From an uncultured Pseudomonadota bacterium (GTDB taxonomy: Bacteria; Pseudomonadota; Gammaproteobacteria; Steroidobacterales; Steroidobacteraceae), in assembly GCA_903927005.1 (NCBI GenBank), contig CAIYLH010000115.1, forward strand, positions 113,887-177,886: a DNA stretch of 64,000 nt, given 5' to 3'. Under the pieces are notes generated by a model. That model was given only the letters and a program-made list of their open reading frames with translations. It was not told the DNA's origin and searched no databases. Positions 41,174-49,086 of the stretch are shown here, piece by piece (the first letter of the stretch is position 1; the number at the start of each line of letters is the position of its first letter). Made by a program: the position numbers and the translations under genes.

Positions 41174-41734
41174 TCACTGGTGGCGGGTCAACTCGCCGAG
41201 CGGTGAAGCGCTGTCTGCAATGCCGTCTGCATCGAACCCATCGCTCTCCGAGCCGCGATAGACGTATTTTTCGTACAGGTGCTGGCGCAGCGCCTCGACT
41301 GAGGCTGTCGAGCCACCCAGCACGCGAACGCCGCCGGGCGCGTTGGTCCGCGGCATACGGAGCATCGCGTACTCCGGCTGCGAACCTGCCAGCGAAACAA
41401 GCGCAACGTCGTCGTGAGAAACACGACGCGACGGCTCCACACCCGTGTTGAGAATCGCGTCCAGACGCACCGCGTCCAGGTCGAAATAGCGCACAAATTC
41501 GGGGCCAGCCTCCACCACAGCCGGAACCAGATTGGCGCCCTTGATCTCCGGATCGCACAGGGCTGCCAGACGGTTGAGCGTCGTCTTGAGGGCATAGCGG
41601 AGCACGTCGGAATCGCGGACACCGATCCGCTCAGCCAACTGCTTCATCTTTCTAACGTCTGCCGTACCCAAGCGAATCGAGACCGCCTGCTTGCGATTTC
41701 CTTTCACGTTGCGCTTCCCCTGCGTTGTATTCAT
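41174..41734 (-). CDS. Putative ribbon-helix-helix-like DNA-binding regulator
   Basis: N-terminus KQAVSIRLGTADVRKMKQLAERIGVRDSDVLRYALKTTLNRLAAL resembles RHH strand-helix-helix. Confidence 0.5.
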   Translation of the reverse strand: MNTTQGKRNVKGNRKQAVSIRLGTADVRKMKQLAERIGVRDSDVLRYALKTTLNRLAALCDPEIKGANLVPAVVEAGPEFVRYFDLDAVRLDAILNTGVEPSRRVSHDDVALVSLAGSQPEYAMLRMPRTNAPGGVRVLGGSTASVEALRQHLYEKYVYRGSESDGFDADGIADSASPLGELTRHQ

Positions 41735-41771
41735 TGGGATCTTCGAAAGGCACGCAAAAGTAGCGGTGAAG

Positions 41772-41824
41772 TATGTCGTTTAGTGGTCAATTCGATGACG
41801 CATGCGCACGTTATGTCGTGTAGT
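41772..41824. repeat. Pair of 13-bp direct repeats, start-to-start 40 bp, upstream of RHH-like gene
   Basis: TATGTCGTTTAGT (41772-41784) and TATGTCGTGTAGT (41812-41824), one mismatch. Confidence 0.6.
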
Positions 41825-42094
41825 CGGGCGACGATCTGCCTAATGAACGATGACAGACCGACTGCGTGGTCATTCGGGTTCGGCTCGGAGGCCCTCGACG
41901 GCATTCGAAGCCGCCATGTCATAAAACGATCACCTCCAGCCGCTAAAACATCCTGCGGCTGGCGACACCTCACTGAGGGAATCGACGCCGCGATCGAGCC
42001 CTGCCGGAACCCACCGGCGCTGGGCGTCCGTGTTAGCGACCCATTAGATGTGCCAATGGCGGCCTACACGGCCGCCGACGACCGAGGTGTGCCG

Positions 42095-43723
42095 ATGTTG
42101 AGGTCCAAGTCGCTCGCAGCCGCTGTGGCTGCCTGCCTGCTCGTGAGCGCCGCGCTCCCTGCGCACGCGGCGTCAGAGCAAAAATCGCTCGAGGAACTCC
42201 GCAACACCGTCATCAACCTGTTGCAGGCGCTGGTCGAGCAGAAGGTGATCAGTCCCGAGCAGGCGGCCAAGCTCGTGCAGCAGGCTCAGGAGAAGGCTGC
42301 CAAGGACACCGCTACAGCCGACGCGCGAGACGCCGGCGCCGTCCGGGTTCCGTACGTGCCACAGATCGTCAAGGACGAAATCGGCCGGCAGGTAGCCGAA
42401 GACCTGAAGCCTAAGGTAGTGGAGGAAGTCGTCGCCGCCGCAAAGACGGAGGGCTGGGGCGTGCCTGGCGCCCTGCCCGACTGGCTCGCACGTGTACGCG
42501 CCACCGGCGACATTCGCGTTCGCTACCAGCAGGACATGTTCGGCACCGACAATCGCCCGTTCACCGTTCCGGACTTCAATTCGATCAATGCCGCCGGCGG
42601 CATCGCCAAGGCCGGCCTCAACGCGTTCCTAGACTCCACCGAAGATCGCCATCGCCTGCGCATTCGCGCTCGCCTGGGCCTCGAGGCTGTACTGCCTAAC
42701 CACTTCCAGGCCGGCATCCGCCTGTCTACCGGCAGCGCGCTGGATCCCGGCTCAGAAAGCCAAACGCTCGGCACCGGCGGCGCCCGCTACACGATCGGCG
42801 TCGATCAGGCCTACGTTCGCTATGAGAATAAGGACGAGGACGGACTGGCCCCAACGACGCTCACGGCCGGCCGCATGCCCTCGCCGTGGTTCACCCCCAG
42901 CGAGCTTGTCTTCGCACGCGATCTGGGCTTCGAGGGCCTTGCCGCCACGCTGCGCACCTCCTTCGGCAAGCATGGCGACGCACAGGCCAGCCGCGGCTTC
43001 CTGACGCTCGGTGCTTTTCCTGTGCAGGAAGTCGCACTGAATTCGAAGGACAGCAAGTGGCTGGTCGGCGCCCAGCTCGGCACCGACCTTCACCTCGGCT
43101 ACAACGACCGCCTGCGGGTCGGCGCAGCGTTCTACGACTTCATCCACCTCTCCGGCAAGCTGAACCCGGCCGGCCTGTCGATCTACAACTACTCCGCGCC
43201 GCCGTTCATCCGCTACGGCAACAGCTACTTCGACATCCAGAATTCTCTCGACGGCTCAAGCAACCTGTTCGCGCTCGCGGCGAAATTCCAGTTGGCCAAC
43301 CTGTCCATCGTTTACGACCACCAGGTCGGCCGCTATCAGTTCGAGGTTCTCGCGGACGCGGTGCGCAACGTCGGCTACAAGGCATCCGATGTACTGACGC
43401 GCTCGGGCATCCAGCAAGCCACCCGCAATAATGGTTACGTCGCGGAAGTCAGCTTTGGTGACAACGATGCCAGCTCCGAGCGCGGCCGCTGGCGCATCGC
43501 CGGTGGCTATCGCTACGTACAGCGCGATGCGGTTCTCGATGCGTGGACGGATAACGATTTCCACGGCGGTGGCACGAACGCCCGCGGCTACTACCTGGTT
43601 GGCGATCTGGGCCTTGCGCGTGGCGTTTCGCTGCGGCTTCGGTACCTGAACGCGGACGTTCTCGACGCGCCGCCGCCATACGCGCTCGACATCCTGCAGC
43701 TAGACCTGAACACACGCTTCTGA
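42095..43723 (+). CDS. Putative porin (outer membrane beta-barrel with N-terminal helical segment)
   Basis: Signal peptide; EELRNTVINLLQALVEQKVISPEQAAKLVQQAQEKA helix; barrel strands to C-terminal aromatic ...LQLDLNTRF*. Confidence 0.8.
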   Translation: MLRSKSLAAAVAACLLVSAALPAHAASEQKSLEELRNTVINLLQALVEQKVISPEQAAKLVQQAQEKAAKDTATADARDAGAVRVPYVPQIVKDEIGRQVAEDLKPKVVEEVVAAAKTEGWGVPGALPDWLARVRATGDIRVRYQQDMFGTDNRPFTVPDFNSINAAGGIAKAGLNAFLDSTEDRHRLRIRARLGLEAVLPNHFQAGIRLSTGSALDPGSESQTLGTGGARYTIGVDQAYVRYENKDEDGLAPTTLTAGRMPSPWFTPSELVFARDLGFEGLAATLRTSFGKHGDAQASRGFLTLGAFPVQEVALNSKDSKWLVGAQLGTDLHLGYNDRLRVGAAFYDFIHLSGKLNPAGLSIYNYSAPPFIRYGNSYFDIQNSLDGSSNLFALAAKFQLANLSIVYDHQVGRYQFEVLADAVRNVGYKASDVLTRSGIQQATRNNGYVAEVSFGDNDASSERGRWRIAGGYRYVQRDAVLDAWTDNDFHGGGTNARGYYLVGDLGLARGVSLRLRYLNADVLDAPPPYALDILQLDLNTRF

Positions 43724-43731
43724 GACAGAAC

Positions 43732-44400
43732 ATGCAGCGCCCCTCCTTTCTCGCGGCCACTCTCGGCGCATGCCTGGTCCTTGTGTCGCCGCACTCGCTC
43801 GCGCAGACGCAGCGTTCAGGCGGCAGCTCGCAACAGGCAACCCAACAGCTGCAGCAGCTGGCAAGCGAACGCGCGGCCGCCCAGGCGGAAGCTGCCAAGG
43901 CGAAGCAATCGGCGGCCGACCTGAGCAAGCAGCTGGCACAGGTCACCGCCGAGCGCGACACGCTGAAGGCCCGCGCGGCAGGTGCTGCCGCTGCCCAGGG
44001 CGCGAAGGAGCGAGAACTCGCGGACGACCTTGAACAGAACAAGGTCAAGCTCGCCGAGCTGGTGCGCAAGTTCCGCGAAACCGCGACCGCGCTGCGCGAG
44101 GTCGAGGCCAACCGCAATCAAGTGCGCAGCGAGATGGGTACACTGTCTCGCGACTACCAGACGTGCGTGGAACACAATGCCGAACTAAGCACGCTTACGC
44201 GTGATGCGCTAGAGCGCTACGCCGGCGTCGGCGGGCTGCGCCGGGCCGAGCCATTCACCCGCATCTCACGCACCCGCGCCGAAAATCTCGCAGATGAGTA
44301 CCGCGCCCGCCTCGACGACCTGAAGGTCCGCCGGAACACGCCGGCAGCCGCCAGCAGCGTCCCGTCCGACCCGACGGAGTCTGACTCGGCGCCACGCTGA
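43732..44400 (+). CDS. Periplasmic coiled-coil hypothetical protein
   Basis: Signal peptide ...PHSLAQ; long Ala/Glu/Gln/Lys heptad-like region; 8 bp after porin. Confidence 0.7.
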   Translation: MQRPSFLAATLGACLVLVSPHSLAQTQRSGGSSQQATQQLQQLASERAAAQAEAAKAKQSAADLSKQLAQVTAERDTLKARAAGAAAAQGAKERELADDLEQNKVKLAELVRKFRETATALREVEANRNQVRSEMGTLSRDYQTCVEHNAELSTLTRDALERYAGVGGLRRAEPFTRISRTRAENLADEYRARLDDLKVRRNTPAAASSVPSDPTESDSAPR

Positions 44401-44479
44401 GCGCCCTTACGCAGGCGTCGGCACGTAGCCGTCGACACCTGCAACCTGCTCGCGGCGTCGAGCCGCACCGGAGTTTTCC

Positions 44480-45553
44480 ATGAAGTCCCGCTGGCCTGCC
44501 TTGCTCATCCTCGCTGCCGTCACCACGCTTGTCGCGCAGACTGCGCTTTCGGCAGACAGCAGCCCGCTCGCCCGCGCCGCGGGTGGTGCCATCAGCCAGG
44601 CCGACGTCGATGCCCGTAGCGCCACACGCCGTGCTGCCGAAACCGCCGCCTATCAGGTCGAGGCGCATCGCCTTGAGGTTCAGCACGCACGTGCCCTGCG
44701 CGCAATCACGACCGAGGAGCTGGAGCACGCGATCGACGAGCGCGTCACCGACCGCGAAGCCGCTGAGCTCGGAATCACGCGCGACGCATTGCTCGGCCGC
44801 GTCGCCCACCCGGAGCCTGATGCCATCCAGATGCATGCGTTCTACGACGCTCGCAAGGACCAGATCGGCGCGCCGTACGAAGTCGTGCAACCGGCAATCC
44901 ACGACCACCTCGCCAGCGAGGCGCATGGCCAGGCGCTGCATGAGTTCTACGTAGGACTACGCAAGAAGCATGGCGCCGAGCTGCTGCTCGAACCAGCACG
45001 CGACGCAATCCCCGGCAGCGGCCCGGCGCGCGGCCCGGCGGGCGCGGCGGTGACGGTAGTTGAATTTGCGGATTTCCAGTGCCCGTACTGCGTCAATATC
45101 GCTCCGACCCTGTCGCGGCTGCTGGCTGACCATCCCAGCCACGTTCGGCTCGAGTTCCGGCAGTTGCCGCTGACCACTCTGCATGCCGAGGCGGAGCGCG
45201 CCGCAGAGGCCAGCGTCTGCGCCGACGAGCAACAGCACTTCTGGGAGTTCCATGACGCGGTATTCGCGACTCAAGGACGTTTCGACGCCGGCACCTTGAT
45301 CGAAAGCGCGACCAAAGTCGGTGTGGACATCAAGGCATTTCGCGAATGCCTGACCAGCGGCCGCCCGGAAAAGGTCATCAAGCGCGACACTCAGGCGGCC
45401 GACGAGCTCGCCATCGCGGGCACCCCGGCCATCTTCGTCAACGGACGCTTCCTGGCTGGTGCGGTGTCGTACGAGCAACTGTCGGCGGTCATCCAGGACG
45501 AGCTGCATCGCCGCGGCATCGCCGTGGCCGTGTCGGCGTCGGCCGCTCGCTAG
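44480..45553 (+). CDS. SurA-like N-terminal segment plus DsbA-family thioredoxin domain
   Basis: Signal peptide; VEFADFQCPYCVNIAPTLSRLLADHP (CPYC), cis-Pro loop IAGTPAIFVNGRFLAGA; N-terminal helical ITTEELEHAIDERVTDREAAELGITRD region. Confidence 0.82.
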   Translation: MKSRWPALLILAAVTTLVAQTALSADSSPLARAAGGAISQADVDARSATRRAAETAAYQVEAHRLEVQHARALRAITTEELEHAIDERVTDREAAELGITRDALLGRVAHPEPDAIQMHAFYDARKDQIGAPYEVVQPAIHDHLASEAHGQALHEFYVGLRKKHGAELLLEPARDAIPGSGPARGPAGAAVTVVEFADFQCPYCVNIAPTLSRLLADHPSHVRLEFRQLPLTTLHAEAERAAEASVCADEQQHFWEFHDAVFATQGRFDAGTLIESATKVGVDIKAFRECLTSGRPEKVIKRDTQAADELAIAGTPAIFVNGRFLAGAVSYEQLSAVIQDELHRRGIAVAVSASAAR

Positions 45554-45568
45554 CAGCCGGCAAAGCTC

Positions 45569-47992
45569 GTGACACTGTCGCTACTGGGCGCGGCGCGGGC
45601 GGCGGAGACCTCGGGCGACGCGCGCCGTGCAGTTGCACTTTACGAGAGCATTGTTCTGGCATCTCCGAGCCATGTTGAGGCGCTGACACGACTCGGCGCC
45701 ATGTACGCCGCCTGCAGCCGGGGCGATGACAGCATCCGCGCCTTTGCCGCCGTGGTCCGCGTTCGGCCGACCTCGCCGGCAGCCCACTACAATCTGGGTC
45801 GTGCCCACGCCGCAGCAGGACATCATCAGTCAGCCATCGCCGCATTCGAACGCGCCGCCGAACAGGCACCGACGGCAAGCGCGACCTACCTCGCATGGGC
45901 CGCGGAGCTGCAGGCGCGAGGCAACCCGAACGACGCGCTGGCGGTTTACGCGCGCGCCGAGCAAGCCGGTTGCAAAGACGGCACCCTGGCGCTGTGCCAT
46001 GGCGACTGCCTTCACGCCTGTGGCAGAGCGCAGCAGGCCTCTGCGCGCTATGCCGACGCCGCCAGACTCCGGCCGGACCTTGCCGCACAGGCCTGGTTCA
46101 ATGCCGGCACCTGTCTCGCCGCAGTCGGCGAGCATGCGACGGCGATAACCGCATTCGACGACGCCCTGCGCGCCCGGCCAGACTTCGTCGAGGCGCTGGT
46201 CAATCGCGGCATCAGCCGGGTGGCACTCGGGGCCAGCGCGCTCGCGCTCGCCGATTACGCTGCGGCACTGGCGCTGCAACCGACTCTGCCCACGGCGCAG
46301 CGGGCAGCCGGGATCGCGCAGCTCACCCTTGGCCATTGGGCAGAGGCGATCGAGCACCTGCAGCACGCGCTGCGCAGCGACGCCGATGATGCCGAGGCCT
46401 GGGAAGCGCTGGGCGACGCCTACCGGATACGTCGCGCGTTTCTTGCTGCCATCGATAGCTACCGCAACGCCACCGCCATCTTAGATGCGCGGGACGCGCC
46501 TGCAGCCGAACGCGCCGAAGTGCTGCACAAGCAACTCGACGTCCTTTTCTGCGTCAGCGACTTTGAGGGCGCACGCCGCTGCGCGGGCACATTACGCGCC
46601 CTAGTGCCTGACTTCCCCTACGCCGCGGGGTTGCAGCTGTACGCCACGACCTGGACCGCCGCCTGGGACGAACTGGAGCCGCTGCGTTCAGAAGTCGTCG
46701 CCGCTTCCAGCCGCGGTGAATCCGCCAGCCAGCCGTTTCCCCTGCTCGGTTTCGCCGATGCGCCTGGCGCCCATCTTGCCTGCGCGCAGTCGCTGATTGA
46801 GCGTCACCTCGCCGCCATCCAGCCGCTGCCGCGGATCGCCCCCGAACCCCGCGACCGCCTGACCCTCGCCTATCTGTCCCCCGACTTCCGCGAGCACCCG
46901 GTCGGACAACTGATCGCGGCAACGCTCGCAGGTCACGACCGACGTCGCTTCCGCATCATCGCTCTGTCGAGTTACGCGTTCCCTGAACCCGGCGGCACAC
47001 ATACGCGACTGCGTGAAGCCTGCGACGAGTTCATCGACGTAAGCCTGCTCAGCGACATGGACGTTGCCGTATTGCTACGTCAGAATCAGGTCGACATTCT
47101 GGTCGACCTCGCCGCGCACACCAGCGGCGGCCGGCCGGGCATCGCGGCCTATAGAGCCGCACCAATACAGGTAAATTTCTTAGGTTATCCAGGAACTTAT
47201 GGAGCAAACTTCATTGATTATCTGATTGCAGATAACTACGTTGTTCCGCCGTCTCATGAACGCTGGTACGCCGAGAAGATCGCGCGACTGCCCGGCTCGC
47301 TGGTCCCCCCCGGCGACGCCCGCGCCTATCCCGCCGTGCTACCTCGCCGTCAGGAGCACGGCTTGCCGGACGACGCAATCGTGCTCTGCGCCTTCCACAA
47401 CACGTACAAGATCCTGCCGGAGATCTACGCCGTGTGGCTGCGCTTACTGGCGGCACAACCCAGCGCCGTGCTGTGGGTGAGCCGGCATGGCGCGGAGGCC
47501 GCGCACGCCCTGCTGGCGCGCGCCGTCGATGCCGGCATCGAGCCGAATCGCATCGTTTTCGCCAAACGTGTTGCCAATCACAGCGAGCATCTGGCACGAC
47601 TATCGCTGGCAGATCTGCTGCTCGACACCTTCCCGTACAACGCGCACTCCTCGGCGGCCGACGCGCTGTGGGCTGGCGTGCCGGTCGTCACCGTCAGTGG
47701 CCAGAGTTTCGCCAGTCGGGTCTGCGGCGGCCTGCTGCGGACCCTCGGCCTGCCGGAACTGGTGAGCGATTCGTTGGCATTGTACGAGCAGACCGCGCTC
47801 ACGCTGATCCAGGATGCGTCCGCCCTGCCCGCGCTAAAGCACTGGCTGCGAGCCCATGCTCAGGAAAATTCTATTTTCAACTCAGATGCTTACACGCGAC
47901 ATCTGGAATCAGCCTACGAACTGATGTGGCGCCGTGCCGAGCAGGGTCTGCCACCCTGCTCGTTCACGCTAGCGGCCGACACACATCCTTAG
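45569..47992 (+). CDS. TPR-containing GT41-family (SPINDLY/OGT/HMW1C-like) glycosyltransferase
   Basis: N-terminal TPRs; LTLAYLSPDFREHPVGQLI, APIQVNFLGYPGTYGANFIDYLIADNYVVPP, LLDTFPYNAHSSAADALWAGVPVVTVSGQSFASRVCGGLL. Confidence 0.92.
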   Translation: MTLSLLGAARAAETSGDARRAVALYESIVLASPSHVEALTRLGAMYAACSRGDDSIRAFAAVVRVRPTSPAAHYNLGRAHAAAGHHQSAIAAFERAAEQAPTASATYLAWAAELQARGNPNDALAVYARAEQAGCKDGTLALCHGDCLHACGRAQQASARYADAARLRPDLAAQAWFNAGTCLAAVGEHATAITAFDDALRARPDFVEALVNRGISRVALGASALALADYAAALALQPTLPTAQRAAGIAQLTLGHWAEAIEHLQHALRSDADDAEAWEALGDAYRIRRAFLAAIDSYRNATAILDARDAPAAERAEVLHKQLDVLFCVSDFEGARRCAGTLRALVPDFPYAAGLQLYATTWTAAWDELEPLRSEVVAASSRGESASQPFPLLGFADAPGAHLACAQSLIERHLAAIQPLPRIAPEPRDRLTLAYLSPDFREHPVGQLIAATLAGHDRRRFRIIALSSYAFPEPGGTHTRLREACDEFIDVSLLSDMDVAVLLRQNQVDILVDLAAHTSGGRPGIAAYRAAPIQVNFLGYPGTYGANFIDYLIADNYVVPPSHERWYAEKIARLPGSLVPPGDARAYPAVLPRRQEHGLPDDAIVLCAFHNTYKILPEIYAVWLRLLAAQPSAVLWVSRHGAEAAHALLARAVDAGIEPNRIVFAKRVANHSEHLARLSLADLLLDTFPYNAHSSAADALWAGVPVVTVSGQSFASRVCGGLLRTLGLPELVSDSLALYEQTALTLIQDASALPALKHWLRAHAQENSIFNSDAYTRHLESAYELMWRRAEQGLPPCSFTLAADTHP
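47938..47962. repeat. Perfect 10-bp stem hairpin near the convergent gene ends
   Basis: CGAGCAGGGT-CTGCC-ACCCTGCTCG, 27 bp before the GT41 stop codon. Confidence 0.5.
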
Positions 47993-48633
47993 CTACGCGA
48001 CACGATCCGCAGGCTGACCGGCTGCGGCATCTCCAGCGGCGGGGCCTCGCGCAACCGCCCGAGCCGGGTCAGGACGGCCTCGATCGCACCATCGACATCC
48101 TTGGCGCCGCTCGCCGACACCAGCTGCGCTTCCTTCACCTGGCCGTCCGGAGCGATCCATACCTTCACGACGATCGTGAACTTCTTCGCGCGCAACGCCT
48201 TGTCACTGGTGAGCCTGTCGACGATCGCATCCTTCAGGATCTGCGTGTACCAGGCGAAGATGGCGCCACCGCCGCCGGTGATCTCGTGGCCACCCTTGCG
48301 AGCCGCCAAGCCGAACGCATCCCCCCCCGCGCCGCCATCGGCATCCAGACCTAGCTGCTCGGACGGCGCCGCCTCGTCCGAAGGACTAGGCTCCGGCTGG
48401 TCCTGTGGCAGCGGCTCGTCGACCTTGTCCGGCGGCGGCGGCGGCGGCTGGTTCTCCGGCGGTGGTGGTGGCGGCCGGATGACCTGCACCACCTGCACCT
48501 GTCGTGATGGCTTGTTGTTCTTGCTGGCCATGATCGCCCGGATTCCCCAGACCAGCAGCGCCAGCAGCACAACCGCGCCGACACCGAGCGCGATGCGTAC
48601 GCCGAGACTGATCTTCTGCGACTCGTCGGACAT
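47989..48633 (-). CDS. TonB-like energy transducer
   Basis: N-terminal TM, proline-rich PPPPPPENQPPPPPPDKVDEPLPQDQPEPSP, C-terminal TonB-like VVKVWIAPDGQVKEAQLVSASG. Confidence 0.85.
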   Translation of the reverse strand: MSDESQKISLGVRIALGVGAVVLLALLVWGIRAIMASKNNKPSRQVQVVQVIRPPPPPPENQPPPPPPDKVDEPLPQDQPEPSPSDEAAPSEQLGLDADGGAGGDAFGLAARKGGHEITGGGGAIFAWYTQILKDAIVDRLTSDKALRAKKFTIVVKVWIAPDGQVKEAQLVSASGAKDVDGAIEAVLTRLGRLREAPPLEMPQPVSLRIVSRS

Positions 48634-48636
48634 GGA

Positions 48637-49086
48637 TTACTTCACGATCCGCTGAGTCACCAGTCCGAGCTGGGTGATCTCCAGCCGGCCGACCAGATCG
48701 AGGACGTCGACGACCTTCTGGTAGGCGATGCCGGAATCGGCCTTGATGATCACCGGCAGGTTCGGGTTGGCGCCCTTGTACTGGCGCAGCAGGCTTTCCA
48801 GCTGCGGCAACGTCACCGGAAACGTGTCCAGGAAGATCGTGCCGTCACTGGTGATCGTGATCGCCTTGGTCTGCGGCTTCGCCAGCGCCGGCGCCTGGCT
48901 CGCCTTGGGCAGGTTCACCTTGATGCCCTGCACCGTCGCCGTGCACATGATGATGAAGATCACGATCAACACATAGGCGAGGTCGAGCATCGGGGTGATG
49001 TTGATCTCGTCGTAGACGTCCTTATCACCACTGTCACCAGATCCGGACATAGCGTGCGCTCCTGGCTCAGGCGAACTGTTCGGCAA
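48637..49086 (-). CDS. exbD: ExbD/TolR-family biopolymer transporter
   Basis: DEINITPMLDLAYVLIVIFIIMCTATVQGIKVNLPKAS. Confidence 0.93.
   Translation of the reverse strand: MPNSSPEPGAHAMSGSGDSGDKDVYDEINITPMLDLAYVLIVIFIIMCTATVQGIKVNLPKASQAPALAKPQTKAITITSDGTIFLDTFPVTLPQLESLLRQYKGANPNLPVIIKADSGIAYQKVVDVLDLVGRLEITQLGLVTQRIVK

Noticed and set aside
45895-46389. Overlapping same-strand ORFs inside the GT41 gene (45726-46148, 45895-46389, 47434-48354)
   Set aside because: Out-of-frame readings of a well-supported TPR-GT41 gene; no domain content
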